A DNA stretch of 64,000 nucleotides from Mesorhizobium sp. B2-7-1 (GTDB lineage Bacteria > Pseudomonadota > Alphaproteobacteria > Rhizobiales > Rhizobiaceae): assembly GCF_006440735.1 (NCBI RefSeq), contig NZ_VFUA01000007.1, positions 58,247 to 122,246 on the forward strand, written 5' to 3'. Positions within the stretch are counted from its first letter, which is position 1; every line of letters starts with the position of its first letter. Below, in pieces: positions 44,550 to 52,748 of this stretch. Under the pieces are notes generated by a model. The model had not been told where the DNA came from, made no database searches, and worked only from the letters and a program-made list of their open reading frames with translations. Both the position numbers and the translations under genes were made by a program.

Positions 44550-45299
44550 CTAAAAGTTCGGACGAATATGGAAAAAACGACTCCGGATCAGGACAGGGGC
44601 GCGTGCGGCGCGGACCACGTCCTCGACCATGTCATCCCTCAACATCTCGATGGGGACGCGGCCGCCCAGCTCGGGCGAAGGCCGGCTCAGCCAGAACCAG
44701 GCAAGCCGCGGATTGGCGATCGCCGAAAGCACGTCGCCGATACCCAGAACCGGCCTGCCGTCGATGAACTGGGCCAGTGGGAAGACATGCTTGCGGCCGC
44801 CCTTGCGGAGCGCAATGACCTCGCCGCGTCTTTGCCAGCGATGCAGCGTGGAGCGCGGAATGCGGAGCTTCTCTTCCAGATAGGTCGAGCCGGCGACCTC
44901 GCCAGCCCAATCCTCGATCGGCATCGATTGCAGGTCCGCGGCTCGCTCGGCGATCGGCTGGGCCGCCGGCCTCCCTGTCTCCGATTTCCGCGCCGGGCGC
45001 TCAGGGCCGCGCTCGGATGCGGCCGAACCGTCGCTCGCGACCTTGTTCGTCATCACACGAAGAAAGTCGGAGGCAAGGTCGGTCCACTCGCCCTTGAAGG
45101 AGCCGATGGCCAGGCGCTGTGCAGGCGGCAGGAAGGGGAGGGCGGCAGCCAGATGGCCGGCGATCTTGCTTGCCGACGTCAGCGCCTCGGCATCCAGCAT
45201 GACGCCATGCTGCATCAACGCCTGTTGCACGGCTTCGGCCATTAGGCCTGCCAATGCCTCTTGTGAAATCCCGTCGGACGGGTTCTGGAATCTGGTCAT
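44550..45299 (-). CDS. Solitary MbcA/ParS-like (DUF2384) protein
   Basis: Protein of 249 residues. The C-terminal part LAWFWLSRPSPELGGRVPIE then MLRDDMVEDVVRAA has the pattern of the Xre/MbcA/ParS antitoxin toxin-binding domain (DUF2384). The middle YLEEKLRIPRSTLHRWQRRG then EVIALRKGGRKHVFPLAQFI looks like a winged helix-turn-helix. The N-terminal 60 residues are helical and unassigned. Partners in such systems encode a RES-domain toxin next door, but none is present on either side. It may act as an orphan regulator. Assignment rests on motif recognition only. Confidence 0.65.
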   Translation of the reverse strand: MTRFQNPSDGISQEALAGLMAEAVQQALMQHGVMLDAEALTSASKIAGHLAAALPFLPPAQRLAIGSFKGEWTDLASDFLRVMTNKVASDGSAASERGPERPARKSETGRPAAQPIAERAADLQSMPIEDWAGEVAGSTYLEEKLRIPRSTLHRWQRRGEVIALRKGGRKHVFPLAQFIDGRPVLGIGDVLSAIANPRLAWFWLSRPSPELGGRVPIEMLRDDMVEDVVRAARAPVLIRSRFFHIRPNF

Positions 45300-45678
45300 G
45301 AATCTGTCTTGCGGCCCGCGCTCCTCCCAGGCGCCGGCGATTGCTGAAATTTTATAGCGGAAAATAAAATACGCGACGGCAACTGGCGCCGCGGCCCGGC
45401 AGCTTGCTGGTTTGCATCTTCACACCCCTGGTTTGGCGCGCCGAAATGTCAGTCGCGGAACGCCTCATTTTGCATCTTAGAGGGCCAACGTGACAGGTCC
45501 GCGACAGCCGGCGCACTATCTTCTCCCCTTATGAGCAGCCGGGTGGATCGACGCACAGCGCCGAGACGGATGAGGGGGTGCTCCAGCTTGGCGCCGATTA
45601 CCCCTCGCCCGGATTGCCAGCCGAATTGCGAAGCGCAATTCGGGACAATCCGACCTCCCACGGGGGGAGGTAGAGGCC
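45300..45678. repeat. Intergenic region with rhizobial repeat family E
   Basis: No gene is supported here. The part 45541-45590 reads GGTGGATCGACGCACAGCG then CCGAGACGGATGAGG, and matches the sequence at 63949-63990 near the window edge. An adjacent small palindrome around 45610-45670 contains AATTGCGAAGCGCAATT. The stretch 45350-45460 is unexplained. Confidence 0.6.
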
Positions 45679-46671
45679 CTAGAGGAGCCCGGCCTGCTCG
45701 GCCTCGCGGCGCAGACTCTGGCGCGGGCGCGGGCCGATCTGCTGGATCACCAACCCCGCGGCCAGCGAACCGAGATCGCCGCAATCCTTGAGGCTGCGTC
45801 CGGTCGTGTAGCCGTAGAGGAAGCCGGCGGCATAGAGGTCGCCGGCGCCGGTCGTGTCGACCAGTTCCTTGATCTTCGTCGCCTGGATGGCGACGGTCTC
45901 GTCGCCGCGCACGATCACCGAGCCTTTTTCGGAGCGGGTGACGGCGGCTATTCTGCAATCCTTGCGGATGGCGGCGAGCGCCTCCTCGAACGACGCGGTC
46001 TGGTAAAGCGACTTGATCTCGTGGCTGTTGGCAAAGACGATGTCGACGGTGCCCGAGCGCATCAAGTCGAGAAACTCGTCGCGGTAGCGGTCGACGCAGA
46101 AGGAGTCCGACAGTGTCATCGACACTTCGCGGCCCGCCGCATGCGCCAGCTTGGCGGTCTGCCGAATTGCTTCCTTGGCGCGCGGCGGATCCCACAGATA
46201 GCCTTCGAAATAGGTCACTTTAGAGCCGGAAGCCTTGTCCGCCTCGACATCCTCGGGGCCAAGCTCGACGCAGGCGCCGAGATAGGTGTTCATCGAACGC
46301 TCACCATCGGGCGTGACGAAGATCATCGAGCGCGCGGTCGGCGGTTCGCCCCCGAGAGGCCTGGTGTCGAAGGCAACGCCCTGGGCGTGGATATCATGGG
46401 TGTAGATATCGCCCAGCGCGTCGTTCGACACCTTGCCAAAGAAGGCCGCCCGCCCGCCGAGGCTGGCGACGCCGGCCGCCGTGTTGCCGGCGCTGCCGCC
46501 CGAAGCCTCGATCGCCGGTCCCATGCGGCCGTAAAGCAATTCGGCGCGCCTGGCGTCGATGAGGTTCATCGCGCCCTTGATGATGCCGTTGGTCTCGAGA
46601 AAAGCCTCGTCGCACTGCGCGATGATGTCGACAATGGCATTGCCGATGCAAAGCACGTCATATTCCGGCAT
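45679..46671 (-). CDS. PfkB family adenosine/sugar kinase
   Basis: Ribokinase-fold kinase of 330 residues. Seen: YDVLCIGNAIVDIIAQCDEA at the N-terminus, the sugar/nucleoside contact EASGGSAGNTAAGVASLGGR, and the ATP/anion-hole signature DTTGAGDLYAAGFLYGY near residue 290. This combination fits the rhizobial adenosine kinase subgroup, though other nucleoside or sugar kinases of the family cannot be excluded. The ATG at 46671 has a GGCGGAGA ribosome site; a TTG five codons upstream is the alternative. Monocistronic. Confidence 0.87.
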   Translation of the reverse strand: MPEYDVLCIGNAIVDIIAQCDEAFLETNGIIKGAMNLIDARRAELLYGRMGPAIEASGGSAGNTAAGVASLGGRAAFFGKVSNDALGDIYTHDIHAQGVAFDTRPLGGEPPTARSMIFVTPDGERSMNTYLGACVELGPEDVEADKASGSKVTYFEGYLWDPPRAKEAIRQTAKLAHAAGREVSMTLSDSFCVDRYRDEFLDLMRSGTVDIVFANSHEIKSLYQTASFEEALAAIRKDCRIAAVTRSEKGSVIVRGDETVAIQATKIKELVDTTGAGDLYAAGFLYGYTTGRSLKDCGDLGSLAAGLVIQQIGPRPRQSLRREAEQAGLL

Positions 46672-46920
46672 CAAAATCTCCGCCAAGAGCCAATCAGGCT
46701 TCTGGCCGGCTATCTGGCATGCCGACCGGGCGCGGGTCTAGCGACTTGGCGCTGCTTTGCCTACCCCGAAAATCGCCATTGCCTTCCACGGAACCGACCG
46801 TGGCGCCGATTGTTCGCCGGCTGCGGCAGCGTTCGTATCGAACTGGCCCACAACAGTCACGACCGTGACAGCTATGGTTTCACCGCGATCTAAACATTTC
46901 CGCGACGTTGCGGGCTAGAA

Positions 46921-46965
46921 GCAATTCCAGGAAAAGTGCGTGGCGGTTTTCCGTCCGGAATTGCG
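46921..46965. repeat. Dispersed palindromic repeat family B
   Basis: GCAATTCCAGGAAAAGTGCG followed by GGCGGTTTTCCGTCCGGAAT, ending TTGCG. A third copy of the family. It lies upstream of the EamA gene start at 47025; the rest of 46672-47024 shows no gene. Confidence 0.8.
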
Positions 46966-47024
46966 TAAGAACCGTAAGAACAAAGCGGATCGTTCCGGCG
47001 ACAGGCTGAAGGCGCGAACCACGA

Positions 47025-47927
47025 ATGTCCGAGAAGACCGAAATGTCCACCGACCTTGCGCTGCTTGGCGTTTTGGCGGTGCTGTGGGGCGCTTCCTACA
47101 CCTTCATCAAGATCGGCGTCGAGACGATCCCGCCGGTGACCTTCATTGCCGCCCGGACGCTGATTGCCGGGGCTATTCTCTTCACCATCATCCGCTGGCG
47201 CGGCCTCGCCATGCCCGCCGACGCGGCAATCTGGCGCCGCTTCGCCTTCCAGGCCTGCCTCAACAGCGTCGTGCCGTTCACGCTGATCGCCGCCGCCGAG
47301 CGCTCGGTCGATGCCGGTCTTGCCACAATCCTCAATTCGACCTCGCCGATCTTCACCTTCCTGCTGACGGCGTTGATCACGCGCCATGAGCCCGTCACGG
47401 CGCGCAAGCTGGTCGGTGTCGGCGCCGGCATCGTCGGCATCTGTCTCATCATCGGCACGGAGGCGCTCGGCGGACTCGGCCGTGAGCTCTGGGCGCAGCT
47501 TGCGATCGTCATCGCGACGGTCTCCTATGCCGGGGCGGCGATCTTCGGCCGCGGCTTCAAGGGCCTCGATCCGATGATACCCGCCGCGGGTTCGATGCTT
47601 TGCGGCGCCGTCATACTTGTTCCTCTGAGCTTGGTCGTGGACCAGCCATGGACGCTTGCGCCGTCGGGCGCATCGATCCTGGCCCTGCTCGGCCTGTCGG
47701 TCTTCTCGACGGCGCTGGCCTTCGTCATCTATTTCCGCCTGATCCACACGCTGGGCTCGGTCGGCACCACCTCGCAGGCCTATCTGCGCGTGCCGATCGG
47801 CGTCGGCATCGGCGCCGTCTTCCTCGGCGAAAGCCTGGGGCCGATGGCCTGGGTCGGCATGGGCTTTGTCGTCGCCGGCGTTGCGGCCATGACCATTCCG
47901 GCACGGCAGGTCAGGCTTGCGCGATAA
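47025..47927 (+). CDS. EamA/DMT family exporter
   Basis: Inner-membrane protein of 300 residues with ten predicted helices as two EamA repeats. Seen: LALLGVLAVLWGASYTFIKI opening, GLATILNSTSPIFTFLLTAL ending repeat one, and VGTTSQAYLRVPIGVGIGAV then FLGESLGPMAWVGM ending repeat two. Its nearest paralogue here is at 5227-6117, of another subgroup. Substrate unknown. The stop codon overlaps the first base of a palindrome. Confidence 0.9.
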   Translation: MSEKTEMSTDLALLGVLAVLWGASYTFIKIGVETIPPVTFIAARTLIAGAILFTIIRWRGLAMPADAAIWRRFAFQACLNSVVPFTLIAAAERSVDAGLATILNSTSPIFTFLLTALITRHEPVTARKLVGVGAGIVGICLIIGTEALGGLGRELWAQLAIVIATVSYAGAAIFGRGFKGLDPMIPAAGSMLCGAVILVPLSLVVDQPWTLAPSGASILALLGLSVFSTALAFVIYFRLIHTLGSVGTTSQAYLRVPIGVGIGAVFLGESLGPMAWVGMGFVVAGVAAMTIPARQVRLAR

Positions 47928-47976
47928 TGCATGTCGCCCAAAAGTGTGACACGGTTTTGGGATAACCGACATGCAT
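47927..47976. repeat. Dispersed palindromic repeat family C, clean copy
   Basis: It starts ATGCATGTCG (47927-47936) and ends with its exact reverse complement CGACATGCAT (47967-47976); the middle is GCCCAAAAGTGTGACACGG. It is related to the copy at 10458-10503. Confidence 0.8.
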
Positions 47977-47984
47977 CGAGACTA

Positions 47985-48017
47985 AACCAAAGCGCGTCGG
48001 CGCGACGCGCTTTGGTT
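47985..48017. terminator. Perfect 15-bp-stem hairpin after the EamA gene
   Basis: AACCAAAGCGCGTCG (47985-47999), loop GCG, CGACGCGCTTTGGTT (48003-48017), with no mismatch. It lacks a long T-run but is well placed to end the EamA transcript. Confidence 0.7.
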
Positions 48018-48080
48018 GCGTCTGGGCAGAAGCCCGCCTATCTCGGGGACGTCATTACTCGATGAGGGCCTGGACCCGCC

Positions 48081-48776
48081 GTGATCCTAGACGCTGCACG
48101 CGCCGCCGCCAGCCGGCTGTTCTCGCCTGAATTCCGCTCCGTCTTCCTGAAGACGCTTGGGCTGACGCTGCTCGCTCTGCTGGCGCTCTGGCTCGGCCTG
48201 GAGAGCCTGCTCGAATGGCTGGCCTGGCCCTGGCTGCAAACGCTGCTGCCTGGCCTGCCGTCCTGGGCCGGATGGCTGGGCGGCATCATCGCCGGCATCG
48301 TTCTGGCCGTGGGCCTGGCCTTGCTCATTGCGCCGGTGACGGCGATCGTCGCCGGTCTCTTCCTCGACGATATCGCCGAAGTCGTCGAACGTACCGACTA
48401 TCCCAACGATCCGCCCGGCCATGCCGTGCCGGCGCTGCGCTCGCTTGCGCTGGCGATCAAATTCTTCGGCGTTGTCGTCCTCGGCAACATCGTCGCGCTG
48501 CTCTTGCTTCTGGTCCCGGGCATCAACATCGCCGCCTTCTTCATCGTCAACGGCTATCTGCTGGGCCGCGAATTCTTCGAGTTCGCGACCATGCGCTTTC
48601 GCTCCGAACCCGAGGCCAAGGCGCTCCGCCGCAAATATGCCGGCACCGTGTTCCTGGCCGGGCTGGTCATCGCCCTGTTCCTGGCGGTGCCGCTGCTCAA
48701 TCTTCTGACGCCGCTTTTCGCGGCCGCCATGATGGTGCATCTGCACAAGGCGGTTTCGGCGCGGGAGCCGATCTAG
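48081..48776 (+). CDS. EI24 domain (CysZ-like) membrane protein
   Basis: Integral membrane protein of 231 residues, GTG start. The EI24/CysZ pattern is seen as DAARAAASRLFSPEFRSVFL at the N-terminus, FLDDIAEVVERTDYPNDPPG as the soluble loop, and IAAFFIVNGYLLGREFFEFA near the end; about four hydrophobic segments. CysZ members carry sulfate; this branch is not proven to. No cysteine-biosynthesis genes are adjacent. It ends 2 bp before the convergent PEP mutase family gene. Confidence 0.82.
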   Translation: MILDAARAAASRLFSPEFRSVFLKTLGLTLLALLALWLGLESLLEWLAWPWLQTLLPGLPSWAGWLGGIIAGIVLAVGLALLIAPVTAIVAGLFLDDIAEVVERTDYPNDPPGHAVPALRSLALAIKFFGVVVLGNIVALLLLLVPGINIAAFFIVNGYLLGREFFEFATMRFRSEPEAKALRRKYAGTVFLAGLVIALFLAVPLLNLLTPLFAAAMMVHLHKAVSAREPI

Positions 48777-48778
48777 CC

Positions 48779-49582
48779 CTACTCCTTGCCCTCACGGAAC
48801 AGCGCTTGCAGCTTGCCGAACGGCATCGCCGCCCGGGTGAAGCCGAAAGTGCCGTCCTGCTGGATTTCGCGCGCCGCCGTCTCCAGCATGCCATAGGCGA
48901 AATTGGTCAGCCACGGTCCGAGCGAGATGCGCTTGACGCCGGCCATGGCAAGGTCGGCGATGGTGAAACCGGGTCGGGCCATCACGTTGACCGGCCGGCT
49001 CACCGACGAGCAGATCGTGCGCACCATTTCGACGTCGCCGATGCCGGGCGCATAAAGCACGTCGGCGCCGGCTTTCTCGAAGGCCTGCAGCCGCTTGATG
49101 GTATCGTCGAGGTCGGTCCTGCCCCACAGGAAATTCTCGGCCCGCGCGGTGAAGACGAAATCGTGCTTGAGCGCGCGGGCGGCCTCGACGGCGGCGGCGA
49201 CGCGCTCGACGGCGTGCGAGAAATCATAGATCGGGTTGGCGGCGTCGCCGGTATGGTCCTCGATCGAGCAGCCGGCGAGACCGGCGGCCTCGGCCGCGAA
49301 GATGGTCTCGGCCGCTTGTTCGGCGCTGTCGCCCTTGCCGCGTTCGAGATCGGCCGAAACCGGCAGCTCCGTCGCGGCCGTCACCTCGCGGCAATGATGG
49401 ATCATGGCGTCGAAGGTCACGGCGCCGTCCGGCAGGCCGCGGGAGAAGGCGAAACCGGCGCTGGTCGTCGCCAGCGCCTTGAAGCCGAACGAGGCCAGAA
49501 GCTTGGTCGTGCCTATGTCCCAGGGGTTGGGCATGACGAAGGTGGAGGCATGCAGATCGCGAAAAATCTTGCCCTTGTCCAT
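48779..49582 (-). CDS. Isocitrate lyase/PEP mutase family enzyme
   Basis: TIM-barrel enzyme of 267 residues. Seen: VMPNPWDIGTTKLLASFGFK, PVSADLERGKGDSAEQAAET with the metal-binding region, GCSIEDHTGD as the second conserved site, and VNVMARPGFTIADLAMAGVK then RISLGPW. The family includes carboxyphosphonoenolpyruvate mutases and oxaloacetate decarboxylases; the substrate cannot be fixed here. It lacks the KKCGH active-site motif of true isocitrate lyases. No partner gene is adjacent. Confidence 0.85.
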   Translation of the reverse strand: MDKGKIFRDLHASTFVMPNPWDIGTTKLLASFGFKALATTSAGFAFSRGLPDGAVTFDAMIHHCREVTAATELPVSADLERGKGDSAEQAAETIFAAEAAGLAGCSIEDHTGDAANPIYDFSHAVERVAAAVEAARALKHDFVFTARAENFLWGRTDLDDTIKRLQAFEKAGADVLYAPGIGDVEMVRTICSSVSRPVNVMARPGFTIADLAMAGVKRISLGPWLTNFAYGMLETAAREIQQDGTFGFTRAAMPFGKLQALFREGKE

Positions 49583-49662
49583 GGCGGGTCCTCAATCATG
49601 AGTGGGGGTCGTGCGGGGAATTTATCGCGGCCGCTCGAACCGGGCAAACGAATGCGTGTGGC

Positions 49663-50517
49663 TCAGAAGCGTTCGGCGTTTTCTGCTGACAATTTCTCGA
49701 AGGCGTCGGAATCCTTCACGTAGCGTGACGCCTTGGCATCCCAGCGATAAGTGACGGAAATATCGTGCGAGACCGCCTTGGGCGCCGGCTCCTCGCAGCT
49801 TTCCTCGCTCGGCTCGGTGGCGTCGGTCACCGTCACCTTGATCGCCGCGTAGGGCTTCTCAGCGCCGAGCGCCTGGAAGGAGAGGTCCTGCGTGCGCTTG
49901 TAGGCGCAGACATTCTCGTCGAACGTATTGATCTGGTCGATCGGCTCGAAGCGGTCGTTGCGGACCAGGATCAGGATCGTGCCGGCATAGCCCTGGTTCG
50001 AATTGAAATGCGTGCTCATGGTGATGAGCGCGTCGTCATCCGGGCTGATCGCCAGCTTTCCAGGATCGCGAAAATAGGTGCTCCGGTCGGTTCCGACATT
50101 GACCGCGTCGAGCAGCTTCGGCTTGCCGGTGAGATCGAAGAGCGCCAGCACGGCAAATCCTTCGGCGCTGTCCTGCGCCTGGCCGAGGTCGAGAAGCATC
50201 GTCAGCCGTCCCTTGCCGCCGGCCTTGATGGCCAGCACCGCCGCATTCGGCAGGTTGATGGTTTCAGGCGGCGATCCGCCGTCGTCGCCACCGAGGATGT
50301 CGCGCATCTCGATCGGCGCGCTGCCCTTGTAGAAACCGTCATCGCCGGCCTTGAGGTCAGGCACGATCATTTTGGCAAGGTCGAAATAAGTGACGTCCTG
50401 ATGTCCGGGAACGGCGCTGCTCAGCTCCGGAAAGCCGACCGCCTGGGCCAGCGCGGCCGCCCACAGGCAAGGCAGCAGCAGGCATGCGAGCATGAAACGG
50501 CTTAATGTGGAAACCAT
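49663..50517 (-). CDS. Exported hypothetical protein
   Basis: Protein of 284 residues with a signal peptide (LSRFMLACLLLPCLWAAALA then QAV), presumably periplasmic. No family recognised. The body has beta-rich stretches (GKGRLTMLLDLGQAQ, AGTILILVRNDRFEPIDQIN) and two cysteine pairs near the C-terminus (ENVCAY, SEESCEEP). The start at 50517 is preferred over an ATG 12 codons upstream because it sits directly before the signal. Monocistronic. Confidence 0.7.
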   Translation of the reverse strand: MVSTLSRFMLACLLLPCLWAAALAQAVGFPELSSAVPGHQDVTYFDLAKMIVPDLKAGDDGFYKGSAPIEMRDILGGDDGGSPPETINLPNAAVLAIKAGGKGRLTMLLDLGQAQDSAEGFAVLALFDLTGKPKLLDAVNVGTDRSTYFRDPGKLAISPDDDALITMSTHFNSNQGYAGTILILVRNDRFEPIDQINTFDENVCAYKRTQDLSFQALGAEKPYAAIKVTVTDATEPSEESCEEPAPKAVSHDISVTYRWDAKASRYVKDSDAFEKLSAENAERF

Positions 50518-50582
50518 GGACCGCGCCCCCCTCGGATCAGCCCACGCTAGCACGGCGTTTTACGGCGCGCAGCCAAATGCGA

Positions 50583-51242
50583 TCAGTGGATAGGTACCAG
50601 CCCTGCCAGTTCGCGCATGTCGTCGAACAGGATGCCGCCGGCCGCCGCCAGGCCGTCGCGATCGGAGAACGGATCGGCATGGTAGGAGAACACCCGCATG
50701 CCGGCGGCAATACCGGCTTGGGTGCCCGCAACGCTGTCCTCGATGACGACGCAGTCGGCCGGCGCGAAGCCCATCGTCGCTGCGGCATGCAGGAAGAGGT
50801 CCGGGAACGGCTTGCCGCGGCTGACCATGGTGGCGGAAAACATGGCATGCTCGAACAGCGGCAAAAGTCCGGTCTGTCCAAGCGTAATATGCATCTTCGA
50901 GACCCGCGCCGAGGAGGCGACGCAATAGGCGATGCCGGCTTTGCGCACCGTCTCGATGAAATCGCCCACATAGGGGATTGCCTCGACGCCATGCGAGAAA
51001 AGATCCGGCAGGCCGGCATTCCAGCGATCGACGAAGTTGGCGCCGAGCCGGACCTCGGTCGTCTCTTCGATCTCTTTCTGCACCGAGACCATGCTGCGGC
51101 CGGAGAAATTCTTGCGGCAATATTCGAATGTGGTCGCAAAACCGGCGGCGGTCAGCCATTCGGCGAGGCGCCGGTTGGCAAGGTTCTCGGTGTCGACCAG
51201 GACCCCGTCGCAGTCGAAGATGACCAGCTTTGGAACTTGCAT
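50583..51242 (-). CDS. HAD family hydrolase (beta-phosphoglucomutase-like)
   Basis: Haloacid dehalogenase superfamily phosphatase of 219 residues. Motif I is FDCDGVLVDTENLANRRL with the nucleophile and acid Asp pair at the N-terminus, a helical cap follows, motif II is CVASSARVSKM, and motif IV is VVIEDSVAGTQAGIAAGMRV. The fold matches the phosphoglycolate phosphatase/beta-PGM subfamily; the substrate is unknown. Its ATG begins immediately after the dut stop, so the two genes are one coupled operon. Confidence 0.88.
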   Translation of the reverse strand: MQVPKLVIFDCDGVLVDTENLANRRLAEWLTAAGFATTFEYCRKNFSGRSMVSVQKEIEETTEVRLGANFVDRWNAGLPDLFSHGVEAIPYVGDFIETVRKAGIAYCVASSARVSKMHITLGQTGLLPLFEHAMFSATMVSRGKPFPDLFLHAAATMGFAPADCVVIEDSVAGTQAGIAAGMRVFSYHADPFSDRDGLAAAGGILFDDMRELAGLVPIH

Positions 51243-51728
51243 TTAGGCGGTGCCGGTCGATCCGAAACCGCCGGCGCCGCGCGTCGTGCCGCCGGCCAGC
51301 GCGCGCTCCTCGCTGGCCACCTGCGTCACCGCGGCGAAAACGATCTGGGCGATGCGCATGCCGCGGGTCACCGAGAAATCCTCGTCGCCGAGATTGACGA
51401 GCAGCACTTTCACCTCGCCGCGATAGTCGCTGTCGACGGTGCCGGGCGTGTTGAGGACGGTCAGCCCATGCTTGAAGGCAAGGCCCGAGCGTGGCCGCAC
51501 CTGGCCTTCCATGCCTTCCGGGATTTCCAGGACAAGCCCGGTCGGCACCAAGGCCCGCTTTCCCGGCAGGATGAGCAGCGGCCGGTCTTCCGGCACCGCG
51601 GCCCGCAGATCCATGCCGGCGGCGCCGGCGCTTTCATAGGCCGGCAGAGGCAGGCCTTCTCCATGCGGGAGCCTGACGAAACCGACGGTGGGGCCGATGA
51701 CGGAGGAAGGATGGACAGCTGTGCGCAT
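51243..51728 (-). CDS. dut: dUTP diphosphatase
   Basis: Trimeric dUTPase of 161 residues that hydrolyses dUTP to dUMP, keeping uracil out of DNA. The five conserved motifs are recognisable: [52 protein letters not shown], and the C-terminal [10 protein letters not shown]. Length is normal. It is followed without a gap by the HAD hydrolase. Confidence 0.96.
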   Translation of the reverse strand: MRTAVHPSSVIGPTVGFVRLPHGEGLPLPAYESAGAAGMDLRAAVPEDRPLLILPGKRALVPTGLVLEIPEGMEGQVRPRSGLAFKHGLTVLNTPGTVDSDYRGEVKVLLVNLGDEDFSVTRGMRIAQIVFAAVTQVASEERALAGGTTRGAGGFGSTGTA

Positions 51729-51825
51729 AAAATCGATCCTATCGGCGCGAGCGGCGATTCGGTCAACTCGCCCGCCATGCTATCAACGGCTTTCTTTCTG
51801 GCGCGACTATGACCTCGCCATCCAT

Positions 51826-51879
51826 TTTGGCGATTGGCGAGAACGCTCGTCGCTTCGTCCGTGGATGACGAAGCGATGA
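51826..51879. repeat. Fragment of repeat family A
   Basis: TTTTGGCGATTGGCGAGAAC then GTCCGTGGATGACGAAG resembles the arms of the element at 8664-8847. It occupies the gap between dut and the Lrp-type gene. Confidence 0.55.
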
Positions 51880-51891
51880 GGCTTTGCCAAC

Positions 51892-52362
51892 CTAGCGCAG
51901 TTCCACCGGCACCACGGTTGTCTCCTTGATCTCCTCCATGACGAAGGAGGCCGAGACATCCGACAGCGCCACCTTGGCGATCAGCCGCTGGTAGAGCCGG
52001 TCATAGGCTTTCACGTCGGCTACCCGGGCCCTCAGCACATAATCGAGGTCGCCCGACATGCGGTAGACGCCGGTGATCTCGGCAAAGCCGGTCACCGCCG
52101 CGCGGAATTTCTGCAGCCAGTCCGGGTCGTGGTTGGAGGTGCGGATCAGGATGAAGACGGAAAGGCCGAGGCCAAGCTTGTCGGCGTCGACCAGCGCCAC
52201 GCGGCCGGTGATGACGCCATCCTCTTCCAGCCGCTTGACGCGTCGCCAGCAGGCATTGCGCGACAGCGCCACCCGCTCCGACAGCTGGTCGATCGACAGC
52301 GTGCCGTCGCGTTGCAACTCGGCAAGCAATCTTCGATCGATCTCATCGAGTTCTGTCGGCAT
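51892..52362 (-). CDS. Lrp/AsnC family transcriptional regulator
   Basis: Protein of 156 residues. N-terminal winged helix ELDEIDRRLLAELQRDGTLS then IDQLSERVALSRNACWRRVK; C-terminal AsnC ligand domain with GVYRMSGDLDYVLRARVADV. Such regulators respond to amino acids. Its target is not evident; the divergent neighbour is the small DUF6356-like gene, 115 bp away. Monocistronic. Confidence 0.92.
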   Translation of the reverse strand: MPTELDEIDRRLLAELQRDGTLSIDQLSERVALSRNACWRRVKRLEEDGVITGRVALVDADKLGLGLSVFILIRTSNHDPDWLQKFRAAVTGFAEITGVYRMSGDLDYVLRARVADVKAYDRLYQRLIAKVALSDVSASFVMEEIKETTVVPVELR

Positions 52363-52477
52363 ATTGGGATGAATGTCTCATGGTTCTATCAAAATCAAGG
52401 ACAATTTGGGACCGATGAACCAAAGCCCTGTGGCACGATACTCACCATCGGGGCTTATCCCGGCAGGAGGGATCACC

Positions 52478-52732
52478 ATGACGACCAGGCTTACGGCACT
52501 GTTCACCTCTCACCCTGAGAAGGTCGGCGAGACCTATTTCGGCCACATGGCCTTCGCCGCCTGGTTCTGCTCGCGCCTGTCGATGGCGGCCGGTGCCGCG
52601 CTCGTTCACGCTTTCTTGCCGTTTCTGTTCGAAACTACGGCGAGCCGAATCGTTCGCGAGCTCTACGAGCGCACGCACAACCGAGGCTCACATGCGGTCA
52701 AGGAGCCGGCGGCTCTGATGGATCGCGCCTGA
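52478..52732 (+). CDS. DUF6356 family small protein
   Basis: Eighty-four residues, MTTRLTALFTSHPEKVGETY then FGHMAFAAWFCSRLSMAAGA, with a hydrophobic stretch ALVHAFLPFLF and a C-terminal basic part RIVRELYERTHNR, the pattern of a small conserved rhizobial family (DUF6356). Function unknown. A GGCAGGAGGG ribosome site precedes the ATG. It is 16 bp before the glutamine amidotransferase gene, so the two are probably co-transcribed. Confidence 0.75.
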   Translation: MTTRLTALFTSHPEKVGETYFGHMAFAAWFCSRLSMAAGAALVHAFLPFLFETTASRIVRELYERTHNRGSHAVKEPAALMDRA

Positions 52733-52748
52733 TAAATGGTGGAATGCG

